Assembly (NCBI GenBank): GCA_027563935.2
Contig: CM050451.1
Span: forward strand, 31,387,565-31,451,564
DNA from: Costus lasius
Lineage: Eukaryota; Streptophyta; Magnoliopsida; Zingiberales; Costaceae
Length of the DNA: 64,000 nt
Direction of reading: 5' to 3'
The notes under the pieces are model-generated. The model was not told the DNA's origin, did no database searches, and saw only the letters and a program-made list of their open reading frames with translations. Positions within the stretch are counted from its first letter, which is position 1. Each line of letters starts with the position of its first letter. Below are positions 1 through 10,340 of this stretch, piece after piece. The position numbers and the translations under genes were made by a program.

Positions 1-292
1 CCCGTGAAAATTGCGTTTTTGAATGCAATTACGGTACCGTAATGAATATTATGGCAGTGCCGTAATTTTGGCTCTGTGAAGTATTTATCAAGATTACGGC
101 CCATAAAAATGTTTACGGCCATGCCATATTTGCTTCTGTATGTTTCTGGACTAAAATACGGCCCGTAAAGATCATTACGGTAGTTCCGTAATCTCTGAAA
201 TCTCTCGGGTGGAAAATCATCTAGCATTACGGCACCGTAAAGATTGTTACGGCGGTGCCATAATCTCACAAAATTATTTGGTCGAAATCTTC
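1..292. repeat. Tandem array of ATTACGG/CCGTAAT palindromes in the LTR of element G
   Basis: About four units of roughly 65-70 bp, each with a short palindrome (e.g. ATTACGGTACCGTAAT at 28-43, a perfect 16-mer) followed within about 10-15 bp by a longer-gapped one of the type TTACGG-N4/5-CCGTAAT. The same array occurs at 1951-2045, 4562-4779 and 5765-6440. It is interrupted at 292 by a solo LTR and resumes at 1951. No coding potential is seen. It is interpreted as part of an LTR of a minus-strand, non-coding gypsy-type element. Confidence 0.7.
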
Positions 293-1945
293 TGATGGAG
301 GGCCAAACACAGCTCTTAGAAGATCCACTAGGGCTCGAAGGAAGCCCATCTGGTATGGCTTCACTTAGGGTCCACTTTCCTTTTCAGCACTTTCCTTATA
401 TGCATGGCATGGCATTTTAGGTTAGTTCCACCCCAAAGTCTACCATGTAGTTTACTTTTATGAATATTGTTGGTAGGTTGTGCATTGTAATGTCATGGTA
501 GGTTAGTGCATGTAGTATGGATACCTTATATTCAGCTCAAGGGATGCAAATCAGCTAGCTCACTCCACTCCAAGAAGCTAGCTCCCATTTTGGAAGGTCC
601 ACTTCAAACTAGTTCAAGAGAAGGCTTCAAACTCAACTCCACTTCAACTCCACTTCCAAGATCACACACCAATTGAAGACATTGCCAACTCATGAAGGAA
701 TATGCACCATCCTCATCCAATAAATCAAGCAAGGCTCACTCAAGATCCACAAATCAAGGAAGGGCCTCATCTAGATCCACAAATCAAGGAGGAGTATTGA
801 TGGAGACTTTCCTTACACCATTGCCGCCCAAACAACAAAGGAAGTTTTTCAAATTCTATCACTCATGCGCCAACAACTCAAAGAGAGCCAGCTATTCAAA
901 ATTCAAACAAGCCATTCGAAATTTAAAAGCTTACCATCAAAGGCCATCCAAAGAAAGCAACAATTTCAGCCCATTAAATGCCTTGTCTCCTTTTCGAAAT
1001 CTATCCAAACATGTAAGGGGCGCAAGGGGCCAATGACTACCTTGCCCTCACCTTATCCCCATCCCTTAGCTGCCTATATATGTATCCCCATTTCATCATG
1101 CGCATAGCATTGTTGAATAATATTGTTGACTAGTTTCCTAGCCAAAGAATGGGTGCTTGTGTCGCCTAGGGTGCTTGTGTTGCCCAAGTCCCCTCCTCTT
1201 CCCCTCTCTTCCTTCAAGAGCCGAGCCTCTCTTCATCTTCTCCTCGCCCTCACTTCATCAAAGCAAGGCCGAGAGTCACCACCATCAAGGCAAGAGCACC
1301 AAAGAGAACAAGAACTCAAGATGGCGCAAAGAACATGGATGCATCTCTTGGTCTCCTTCAAGGCGATTCTCTAAGTTAAGTGTTCCATCCTCTTGTGTTT
1401 TCTCTTCATACATCTTAAGAACATCTTACTACACATCTCTTGGATTTGTAGGAATTGGCACAAGGAAAAGGAAGCTTGGCGCATCCCTCTTCCCTTCTCC
1501 CCCCCCCCCTTCCCTTTTTTAGTTAGTCCAATGTTTATGTTAGCAAGAGAACTTGGAGGACTAGCCTCCCTCTTGACTCTTTGATTTTGTGATCATTTAA
1601 TCATCCTTTTATAATTCACCCACGCTTGTGTGGGGTTGCTGGATGCTTGTGTGTAACCTGCACCTTCCATCAGAGTAGGACCGGTGAAGAACGGGAAGGA
1701 CGGTCCTTCTATTCTCAAGGACCGCAAGGTGAGTCCTCTTTAAGTTATTGTCATTTACTTTGAAGCAAGTAGTATAAACTCTATTTTCCTACAAGTTGCA
1801 TAAGTTCGGTTTTCTTATCTATAAAATACAAAAACATTATTTTCCAACTTCGTTAGTCTAATACGGTTTTCTCTAGTTTATGAAAATACAAAAAAACTAT
1901 TTTCAAAATTCGTTGTTTGCATGCTTGTGATCTCCCCCTACATCA
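293..1945 (+). mobile_element. Solo LTR with TSD TCTTC, inserted in element G
   Basis: Begins TGATGGAGG and ends ...TACATCA, giving the TGATG/CATCA terminal inverted repeat. It is flanked by TCTTC at 288-292 and 1946-1950, and the palindrome array of element G continues on both sides, so the empty site can be read. Length is 1653 bp. A CAAT-like GCCAAT at about 1029 and a TATA box at 1074 suggest plus-strand orientation. No internal region, primer site or second LTR follows, so this is the product of LTR-LTR recombination. Family is not assigned; gypsy-type is a guess. Small open frames inside it look fortuitous. Confidence 0.75.
1074..1082 (+). promoter_or_regulatory. Putative TATA box of the solo LTR
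   Basis: CTATATATG lies about 45 bp after GCCAAT and about 780 bp into the LTR, where a U3/R boundary is plausible. Prediction from sequence only. Confidence 0.4.
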
Positions 1946-1950
1946 TCTTC

Positions 1951-2268
1951 CCAAATTACGGCACCTCTCAGGGATTACGGCTGTACCGTAATTCTATGGT
2001 GGAATTACGGTACCGTAAAATCCATTATGGGGGTGCTGTAATTTGACGTGTGACTTCGTTTTGATGTCTGGAATCCATTGTTGTGCTCGAATCCTTCAAA
2101 ATCCATCAAAATATAGCACTTTTTACCTGGAATTTATTAAAAACAAGAAATTGTGTAGATTCCGTGATATTTAACAAATAATGCTTAAAAACAAGCAAAA
2201 GTTCATAAATATGACACGAAAAGATATATAAAATGGCATGAAATTTACTATAAATTTTGGTGTCATCA
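1951..2268 (-). mobile_element. Remaining outer part of the left (3') LTR of element G
   Basis: Continues the palindrome array and ends ...GGTGTCATCA at 2268. The last 270 bp align by eye to the end of the second copy at 6310-6677 (shared blocks around 'gattccgt', 'aagcaaaag', 'atgacac'). In the minus sense the LTR starts TGATGACACC. With 1-292 it forms one LTR whose left end lies outside the window. Confidence 0.6.
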
Positions 2269-4561
2269 AACACATAAGGCTCAAACTTTGCTTTTCCTCA
2301 AGCAAATAGATAGAATAAAGAACTCTACTATGGAAAATATGCCTTTTCATGAAAGATAAATTTCTAAAATATAATCACTCATGAAATTTTCCACTAACTT
2401 TTTGCACAAAATTTCAGATAAATACATCATCTTCTGAATTTAGTCTTTAAGATTCACAGCTTTGATCGAATAAAACTTCGCAACTCGCATAATAAACAGA
2501 ATCTCAGTCTCATGATTTCACCCAATTTTCAGTTTAAATCTATCTTACCTTTGTTTATAGGAATAGGATATCCAAAATCTTTTCCCACACAAATTTTTTT
2601 TTCTTTCCTTTTTTTTGTGTCTTTTTGACGGCATGTAACCACATAGATACACACTTCTTATTTGGACTTCAACTCTTATCTTTGGTACCACTGTCAATTT
2701 TACACAGTGCCAAATAGAGGAGTCATGTTCTTTTTCTCTTCTCTTTTTTATAGACTTCAACCCATGTCTTAGGTACCACTGCCAATTTTACATAGTGCCA
2801 AGTAGGGGAGTCTCTAACTATTTTTGGATCTTGGATTCTTTCTTCCCAACAAATAATAAAATAGACTAAACATCAACTAGGTTAATCAATTGACATTAAT
2901 TCAAAAATTACACTCATATGCTCATTTTATTCAAATAAGATGCTTCACCCTTAGATTGCATTCATCAAACAACATACCTACCCAAAAACCTTATGCATCA
3001 ATCAATGAAGAATTTCAACAAGTAGATATATTGAAGAAATAAATTTAACATAATAGGTATATCTCCATTCATAGGCATGCATGCATGAACATTTATCATG
3101 ATATAAAAATCTACCTATCTCTTGTCACATGGAGTCATAAAATTTTTAAACATCGAAATATGTCAAAATCAATGCAAAAGGTGTGAAGCATGAAACTCAA
3201 ACAATAATAGTCAAAAGTGTGACATGATAGACTCAAGCAACTTCATAGAATAGAAATCCCAGTGAATGATACATCTAAAGCAAATCATGGAAACAACCAT
3301 ATGAAATAGTCATGAATTCAAGAGAGTGCAAATGATACTCACAAAACTATATAGCAAGCTCTGACTGAAAATACATAAGGCTCAGACCAAAAATAGTGTC
3401 TGGCAAATGCTGCAAGGTCCAAGTATGTGCCTTTCAAAAATTTTACCTGTAAATTTAAGGTACATAAGGCTCAGTCTGAAAATAGTCTCAAAAATAATAA
3501 TGATAAAAATAATTCTCTCAATGGAGAATCAGAGATATCATCGAGGGTCCAAAAGAGCGTTGGTGGAAAGAGTCGAGCAGGCAAGAAGCAGAGGGTGAAC
3601 AGAGGCTAGCTGAAAAGCTACTAGCAATGATGGTGATGGTGCCGACAGTAGAATGAGTAATCTCTATTGGTCTGCTAGAAATCACAGTCCTAGAGGTGAG
3701 ATCGTCGGCTGGTGGGTGCGAGAGATAGCACTGCATAGATAAAAAAATCAGTCACTAATAAAGAGTCTGCTGCATAAATAAATCAAATAAATGGAAACAG
3801 AGGTACTAGAAGAAGTAAGAGTCTGCTGATGGTATAATCCAGTGCCGACGACTGGAAACAATGATGTCAGGGGCAGATGCAGTGGTAGCTAGAGGTTGAA
3901 GACTGTTGCTTTTGAAGATTTTTGGATCTGGAGGTAGAAGAAGCAATAATAGGTAGAAAGCAAACAGTGCAGTTTTTGAATTTTTTTTGAAAAGTAGCCA
4001 TACCCTAGAATAAAATTTAATGATCCAAATAGAAAATGGACAAAACCAAATTGTAGAATAAGATATGTTCTTTTCAGACGTATGAAAAATCAAAGGATCA
4101 AAATATGTCAGGAATTTAGGGCATCAGCAGAAAGAGGGCTACTCAGATTACAAAACTGCAAAAACTGCACAAACGTTAATCAGATTCGAAAAGTTGCTAT
4201 GTGTCCTAGAATGATCAGAAAATATTTTCTTGAAAACAATTAATCCACAAGATAGAACAACACATGTTCTTTTTATTCCAAGTGAAAAATCAGGGTTTCA
4301 AGTCACCGAAGCATCTTAAAAAGTGGCAGCAAAAGTGCTAATCAGATTAGTCAGAAAAAACTGTTGCAGAAATTTATCAGAATCGAAAAGTTGCTATGGG
4401 TTTTAGAATGATCTATGGACTTTAAAATTCAGAAAAAATATCCAGATGATAGACAAAGATGAGTACTTTGCGATGGTGCCAAAGATCAAAAAATTTCGTG
4501 ACCCAGATTCTTAAAATTGCAGCGAGAAACACCTACGCGGATAAGCAGAAAGCAGTTCAAA
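2269..4561 (-). mobile_element. Non-coding internal region of element G (LARD-like)
   Basis: AT-rich, with no convincing coding frame on either strand. Next to the LTR is TTTGCTTTTCCTCAAGCAAA (2287-2306), a stem-loop also present in diverged form beside LTR H at 8759. About 390 bp further in are two copies of the TACCACTGCCAATTTT block. These match the layout downstream of LTR H, so G and H appear to share a 3' untranslated region in minus orientation. I infer a large non-autonomous gypsy derivative. No gag, protease, RT or integrase motif was recognised. Confidence 0.5.
2664..2812. repeat. Two direct copies of an approximately 65-bp 3'-UTR block
   Basis: Copies start at 2664 and 2753 with GACTTCAAC and contain GGTACCACTG-YCAATTTTACA-AGTGCCAA-TAG-GGAGTC. 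The inner CACTG/CAGTG segments can pair. Two further copies lie at 9125 and 9192 in a different element. Confidence 0.6.
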
Positions 4562-4570
4562 AATTATAGG
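3989..4570. repeat. Degenerate tandem repeat, period about 198 bp, three units
   Basis: Units begin at about 3989, 4188 and 4385, each opening with GAAAAGT(T/A)GC(T/C)AT and followed by CCTAGAAT or TTTAGAAT. Spacings are 199 and 197 bp. Divergence between units is substantial; only the head of each unit is clear by eye. Confidence 0.5.
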
Positions 4571-4779
4571 CGTAATGTTCTTTATGGCAGTGCCGTAATT
4601 GACACAAATTCTCGGATCAGATTATACAGGAAATATGGTACCGTAATAATTTTTATGGTACTGCCGTAAAATCAGTTAGAATTTTTTTTTTGAAAAAATT
4701 CAAAAATTCAAAATTCAAAATTCAAAAATTCAAAAATTCAAAAATTACGGTACCATAAAAACCAATACGGTACCGCCGT
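4562..4779. repeat. Palindrome array of element G with a (TTCAAAA)n tract
   Basis: Contains several TTATGG/CCGTAAT-type palindromes and, at about 4689-4745, a simple array of ATTCAAAA/ATTCAAA units. It is the inner part of the right (5') LTR of G, interrupted at 4779 by an insertion. Confidence 0.5.
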
Positions 4780-5787
4780 TGTAACATCCCTCAGAATCAC
4801 ACCCCACACGCATACAAGTAAAATACGGGGTTTCAAAAATTTTTACTCTTCCATTAAAACACAAGAAGAAAGCGGCATCGAAGGACATTACTACGGAACT
4901 GAAAACCGCACAGAACTGAATAGGATCGATTTACTAGGAAATAGAAATCCGGAAATCCAGAAAATCCGACAGCAAGTATAATAATTTACTGCTGCACAGA
5001 CACGCATATCCTGGAATAAAACAGATGTCCACACTACACATATGTGGAAAACACAAATTCAGATATATTGCGGAATAAGAACAATAACTCTCAAATCGGA
5101 CATTTCAGAATAAGAATAATTTCAAATCTCACGAATCCAAAACTCGTATCTAACAATTAAAACGAGACAACTATAATATAATATCCTGAAAACAGGCATA
5201 AGCCCTCAGGAGATAAAACGTATCATATAATTAAGTTAGGCACGCAGGCCTGACAGATTTTTTTAGAAGACAACTCTTAGAAATTAAATAAAACATTAGC
5301 ATCATAGTAAATTCGTGAATTAGCTGTAGCGATCACTGTCCCAATGTCTCACCTGAAAATATTTAAACAATGGGGGTGAGCTAAAAAGCTCAGTGAGTAA
5401 AAGACACTAAAAGTAAAAGACACTAAAATATAAAAATAAGAACAAACCTAATTTCTTACGATGAGTTCCTAAATCATGATTTTAGGGTTCCAAGTTCTCG
5501 CAAGTCACTTTTTAGTCCATATTGTAAAAACTCCAAAACATGCAGATAATATGAAACTAAAAGGAACTAAAGGCAATCATCACATAAGTAGAATTATCGT
5601 AGTAAGATTATCCTGATAAAATAAAAATTATCTAGTCATTCGAAATTAAGGGGATTACACCCCCTATGTCCCAAAAAGTGTTTAAGCTTGCATAGCGGAA
5701 GAATTATAATAAACCATAGTTTTAAAGGATTAGAAATCAAAGAGAAAGAGAAAGTCTACTAACAACACGGCTGTAATGAAAATTATA
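4780..5787. mobile_element. Putative solo LTR (TGTAACATCCC type) with TSD GCCGT
   Basis: Starts TGTAACATCCC, a common start of plant gypsy LTRs. GCCGT is present at 4775-4779 and 5788-5792; joining the flanks at the TSD restores the expected palindrome ending CCGCCGTAATTT. The right end is ...ATTATA, not CA, which could be a C-to-T change. Inside is the GGTGAGCTAAAAAGCTCAGTGAG block (5373-5395) that is frequent in plant LTRs. Length is 1008 bp. No coding capacity. Orientation is not determined. Confidence 0.5.
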
Positions 5788-5792
5788 GCCGT

Positions 5793-6677
5793 AATTTCGC
5801 TTGATGAACAGTAGCAACGACGCTTCTTTTGTTGATTTCTCCTCCGATCGATCTCCTTTCGCTCTGAAACTTCTGGGGTATGTCCTCCTCCTCTAGACGC
5901 AGCTTCCCTTCAAATTTCTCGGCTGGAGGTGCACTGTACGCTTCCCAGCAGTGAAACGTAGGGCAGCGGTGAAATTCCTAATTTCTCTCTTGAACATAGA
6001 GTATTTTCCTTTTTACAGATCTCTAATTCATGGTCTAGATCGTCCGCAATCACCCGCGCAAGAATTGAGCTTCAATAAGTCCGGGAAAATCGGCCATCCA
6101 GGTTATAATTACGACCGTGTAATTTGTTACAGTAGTGCTGTAATAACTGCAGAGTTCTTCTATACAGAAATCGACCAGAATTATGGCCCGTAATATGCAT
6201 TACGGTAGTGTCATAATTTCTGCAAATCTTTCGGGTTAAAAATCTCTTGAAATTACGACCCGTAATATTGTTTTACGGCTGTGCAGTAATATCTGCAAAT
6301 CTTTCTATACGAAATTCACCCCAAATTACGGCAATGCTATGAAATTACGGTAATGCCGTGGTTTGTTTTGTAGGTTCAGTGAAACCACGGTACCGTAATA
6401 TTAATTACGGCCTTGCCGTAATTTGGTTTGTGGCTTAAATCTTCGTGAAAATTGACATGTAATCTTCTCTTGATGATGGAGATTCATCTATGCATCTGAA
6501 TTTGTTTGAAAATGCCTTAAAATAGTGCCTTTTACCTGAAAATGATCAAAAACCAGAAAAGGTATAGATTCCGTAATATTTGATAAATAAGGCATAAAAA
6601 TAAGCAAAAGAGAATGAATATGACACAAAAAGACCTATTAAATGACACAAGATATACTATGAATTTTTGTGCCATCA
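5793..6677 (-). mobile_element. Remainder of the right (5') LTR of element G
   Basis: Palindrome array (to about 6440) followed by the LTR edge ending ...TTTGTGCCATCA at 6677, homologous to 1951-2268. The inner boundary and a primer-binding site could not be placed. The small plus-strand frame at 5951-6193 crosses array units and is not a gene. Confidence 0.5.
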
Positions 6678-7221
6678 ATGACCAAAGGCTTGTCTAGGAC
6701 TTAGATCCTGGTTTCATTTGGGGAATGTGGATTTGTACATAATGAGCCCTCTTATAGTGGTAACCTAACCTCTGTGATAGGTTGACGCTGGAAAGAGATT
6801 CAATGGGTGACAAAAAGCTGACTCGTTGGAGTTATAAAATATTTTTTTTTGTGTTTATTAGAGTTATTTTAAAAAGACACCAATACCCCATTATTAAGGT
6901 GATTGTAGTACTCCTATGTAAATGTAAGGTTGAGTTTATAGCTCTTAAAGAAACCAAAAAGGTATATATCATGAGAAGTGCCTCCATACACTCTTTCATA
7001 GGGTTTCTCCTATATGTGGTTTTTCGTATATGACCACGGACTAGAGAGTGGACCCCTCTAGTTATGTGAAAGTCACATGAGTAAGAAGATTATGTGCAAG
7101 GCCAATAATGTGCAACCCCGCATTGTAGAGATTTTGTATCATGTATGCACCATTCAACATTGGGTTAAAACTAAGTGTGTTAAGCATAGTTTTTCCCTAA
7201 TTGCAAGATATAGGTGTTTTA
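6678..7221. other. Sequence between G and H; no gene apart from a possible decayed copia relic
   Basis: No LTR boundary, RNA gene or conserved coding frame. A weak RNase H-like relic lies at 6782-7033. Confidence 0.4.
6782..7033 (+). pseudogene. Possible decayed copia RNase H fragment
   Basis: The 83-codon frame contains VEFIALKE, close to the (A)EFIAL(K/S)E segment of copia RNase H, preceded about 40 residues earlier by a D-x-M-G-D-K-K-L-T stretch where intact elements have a D-D-R-K-S-T-type segment. The two lie at about the expected spacing, but other positions are unrecognisable, no catalytic core can be read, and neighbouring RT or integrase is absent. It is unrelated in detail to families A and B. 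The similarity could be coincidence. Confidence 0.3.
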
Positions 7222-8738
7222 TGACACATGCCGCAAGTGCACGGTAATGTCGCAGTAATATAAAAGATTGTCGATCCCATAGGGAGCAAGGTTAATTACT
7301 AGTAAATTTGAGTTTTAGAAGCTAAGCAATTCAAATTAGGGTTTTGAAAGCAGTTTAACTAACTAATACTAAGGAAAACACAAGAAATCGAATTCAACTA
7401 CACGGAAAGTGTCAATAGGAGATGCATGGGACTTCGGTATTCACTACATTGACGTATCTATCTGATCTAAAACTTATTTGTTACATGAGTTTATAATGTT
7501 GCATAAGGAATCTTTCCTATAGTATAGGTTGCCCCTTTGTGGTCAGTACAACTTGGTACCTACCTAAAATGATCTCCTACTCTCGTGGCATATCATTCTT
7601 AATAAATCCAAAGAGTCATATGAAAGATTATAGTACCCTCGAATGAACCTTAAATACCTTCATGTTAGAGGTTCATAAGTTTTTATTAGGGGATCCACCA
7701 ATACGATCCTCCTTGCAGTCAGGAACGTGTTGACTAACACACAACACTACGTGGCCAAAGCATTATCATGTAATAAACACAACTAGGTAAAATATGCTCA
7801 TATAATACTCAAAATAACAAAACAGGTTCAGATCACATGATAGATAACGTCAACGGGCTTCAACCGAGTCCCGATTAAGGGTTTAAACTACAAGAGCCAT
7901 ACAAATTTGCACAAATCTCTCCAAATAACCAAGAAAATTACAAGCAAATTCTAAGGGGAGGAAGGAGAAGAGAAATCGAATGTATCCCCAAGGTATCGTG
8001 AAGATCCATCGCGAAATCCCTTCAAAATCCCCTCTAGAAGAGTTGTTGCCTATTTCTTTCACCCTAGTTGCTTCGTTGATCAATCTCCATCTAATTAGGT
8101 AATAAGAAAGAGGGCTTTTATATTCTATAGATTCATCTTCCTCTAAGCTTCCTAAAACATATTTTTCCTCCTTTTTTGAAATTTTTCTGAGCTTTAAATC
8201 GAGTAAAAACTAGAAGGGTCTCCAAAAGTCAATCGCGATCACGAGTGAACACGAGAATCTTCACCTGGCCGTGAAGTTTTCTATGCAGATTTGAGAAATA
8301 AGAATCAAGGCCAAAGATTCCCATGTTCACTTGGCTGTGAAGGTTACTATTCATTTATGGGAAAAATTATCTTCGGTGAAATCACGGTCTAACACCAAAA
8401 TCTTGAGTTGGTCATGAAGTATTATGTGAAGTTTCAAACCTTCATGCGAATCACAGGTGAACCCTGAAATCTTGGGCTAGCCGTGATTTTCAAATAAACT
8501 TCGATTTATCCCAAATTTGCTATGTAGAATTGTCTCTTCATAAGAAATCACTCCATGACTTTAGAATCTCTAAAAAGCTCCAAAATGAGTGATTTTGCCT
8601 GAAATAGCACAAAGACAAGAGAGTGAAGATTCCGAAGCAAACAAGTAAATAAGCCTATATAGAACATGGAAACATCAAAATTAGCCTTGTTTTGAGATAG
8701 AATAATACTAGAAATCACTCTCAAAATACAAGGCATCA
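7222..8738 (-). mobile_element. LTR of element H (3' LTR, minus)
   Basis: Runs from TGACACATGCCGCAAGTGCACGG to ...AAGGCATCA, 1517 bp. Just beyond the right end is the TTTGCTTGTCCTAAAGCAA block (8759) seen beside the G LTR, so the element continues to the right and its sense strand is minus. The GCAAGTGCACGG...GATCCCATAGGG segment (7232-7284) is a recurrent plant retroelement motif. The TSD cannot be checked because the other end is missing. Small minus frames here (7883-8083, 8548-8739) have no recognisable product. Confidence 0.5.
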
Positions 8739-9354
8739 AATAGTCATAGACTTAGATCTTTGCTTGTCCTAAAGCAATAAACTAAGATGAAATACATGAT
8801 AGGTGCGAAAGTAATTATTCAAGTTGAAAGCATGCAACCAAATCAGAGAATGTCTACGAGTAATCCATGATCCAGATAGAAGAAATCAAATGATTAGATA
8901 ATGTCCAAAATGTTCAGCAGTTAGGTCCTACAATCTCTAGAAGTCAAGGCATTCAGCTAATGGCATATGAAGAACTTAATTAAGCACCAATACTACTCAT
9001 GCAAATCCAATGAATCCAAAATCTACTTGTTGGGTTATACACAAATGTATTATTAGGGAAGTATACTCTAGTATAATCACTTCTCATTGTATTCAGGTTT
9101 AAAGTCAAAACCAAAGGGAATATTAGACTTCAACTCACATCTTAGGTACCACTACCAATTTTTCACATTACTAAGTAGAGGAGTCTCTTTTAGACTTCAA
9201 CTCACATCTTAGGTACCACTGCCAATTTTTCACAGTGCCAAGTAGAGGTGTCTAAGTGTTTTTTTAAGTAAAATATATCACATATGTGATCATCCCCCAA
9301 CAAGTAGCATGGAATCATGGTATGAATAAGTAAATATATACCTCAATATGAAAT
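8739..9354 (-). mobile_element. 3'-UTR-like internal remnant of element H
   Basis: Non-coding. Contains two copies (9125-9188, 9192-9252) of the GACTTCAACTCACATCTTAG / TACCACTGCCAATTTTTCAC block about 390 bp from the LTR, as in element G. It is cut at 9354 by another LTR. Confidence 0.5.
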
Positions 9355-9803
9355 TGATGCAGGAGCATCTTCGGGATTTATTTTGCAATGCTTGTCATTT
9401 ACTTTCTTGTCTTAGAATAGGATTAGCCTAGTATTTTATTTTCTTTTAAGTATTTTCAATTTCCTAGTTGATGTAATAGGTTGCTTTAGCCTAGGGTTTA
9501 TTGCACCTGTAACTCACTAAAAGGCACCCTTGACCCCTCAACAATCAACCCTCAAGTCAAAGTCAACATCAAGTTTCCAAACAAGCTCATCAAGTCAAAG
9601 TCAACATCAAGTCTCCATCTTCAACCAAGCTCATCAAAGTCAAGTCAATAGCCACCTCATCAAGCTAAGTCAAATAATCAAAAGCTAAGACAAGTCTACA
9701 TGCAAGTCAAGTCAACATCTTCATGTCAAAACCTCCCATCAAGCAAAGTCAACATGCAAAGAGAGCAAGCCACATTCGGTCACAAATTATTCAAATCAAA
9801 CAC
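9355..9803 (+). mobile_element. LTR fragment J, interrupted by copia B0
   Basis: Begins TGATGCAGGAGCATCTTCGG. It contains CAAGTCAAAGTCAACATCAAG-type direct repeats (9550-9740). It is cut at 9803 by the LTR of B0 (candidate TSD AACAC at 9799-9803, one side only). The remainder is not in the window. Confidence 0.4.
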
Positions 9804-10340
9804 TGTTGGGAAACCCCGGGGATATTTTACAATTTTTCAGAGGTTTATGGACACAAATACATTGCGCAGCGGAAGAATATCCCCGAAACAGGCCAGTCCC
9901 AAAAACCCAGTGAAGATCGCAGGCGAAGGAGTCTACACGATGAGATAAAAAATCCCTAAAGCAACATGAGGCTGATGTCGAAGTAGGCGCCCAAGCATGC
10001 GCCCTCTATAGTCTCACACACATGGATGCCTCAATCTCTCTTCTTCCTCGCCCGGTGCTAGCCTTGGGAAGAAGATCCAAGCCTTGTGCTTATTCCTCTA
10101 GCCTTGCGCCACCTCCAAGGTGTATGCGCCAAGAGGAAGATGAGGAGAAGGAAGTCACCAAACACCACCAAGTTCCTCACGCAAGAGGAAGAGAAGAAGG
10201 TGTGTTGCGGCTAGGGTTGGATGGAAGAAGAGTTGCGCCACTAGCCTCTTGCTTTCACCCTCAAGAACTCGCCCTATAGTGCTCACCTCCTCTCTTGATC
10301 ATGCCTCCAAGGAGAGAATTAGTATCATGAGAGGGACGGC
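9804..10340 (-). mobile_element. B0 3' LTR, R/U5 part
   Basis: Starts TGTTGGGAAACCCCGGGG (the reverse-complement LTR end of family B). It is interrupted at 10340 by B1 and continues at 21488. The matching U5 starts are at 10341, 17797 and 58975. Open frames here recur in every family B LTR but cross the promoter region and are not regarded as genes. Confidence 0.8.

Noticed and set aside
1..292. CRISPR array
   Set aside because: Units are imperfect palindromes with related spacers, in a plant LTR; no constant repeat/unique spacer pattern.
692..1107. Ser/Lys-rich frames of 80-114 codons
   Set aside because: Low-complexity U3 sequence of the solo LTR upstream of its TATA box; overlapping frames with no domain.
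5951..6193. 80-codon plus frame as a host gene
   Set aside because: Runs through palindrome-array units of element G and has no similarity I recognise.
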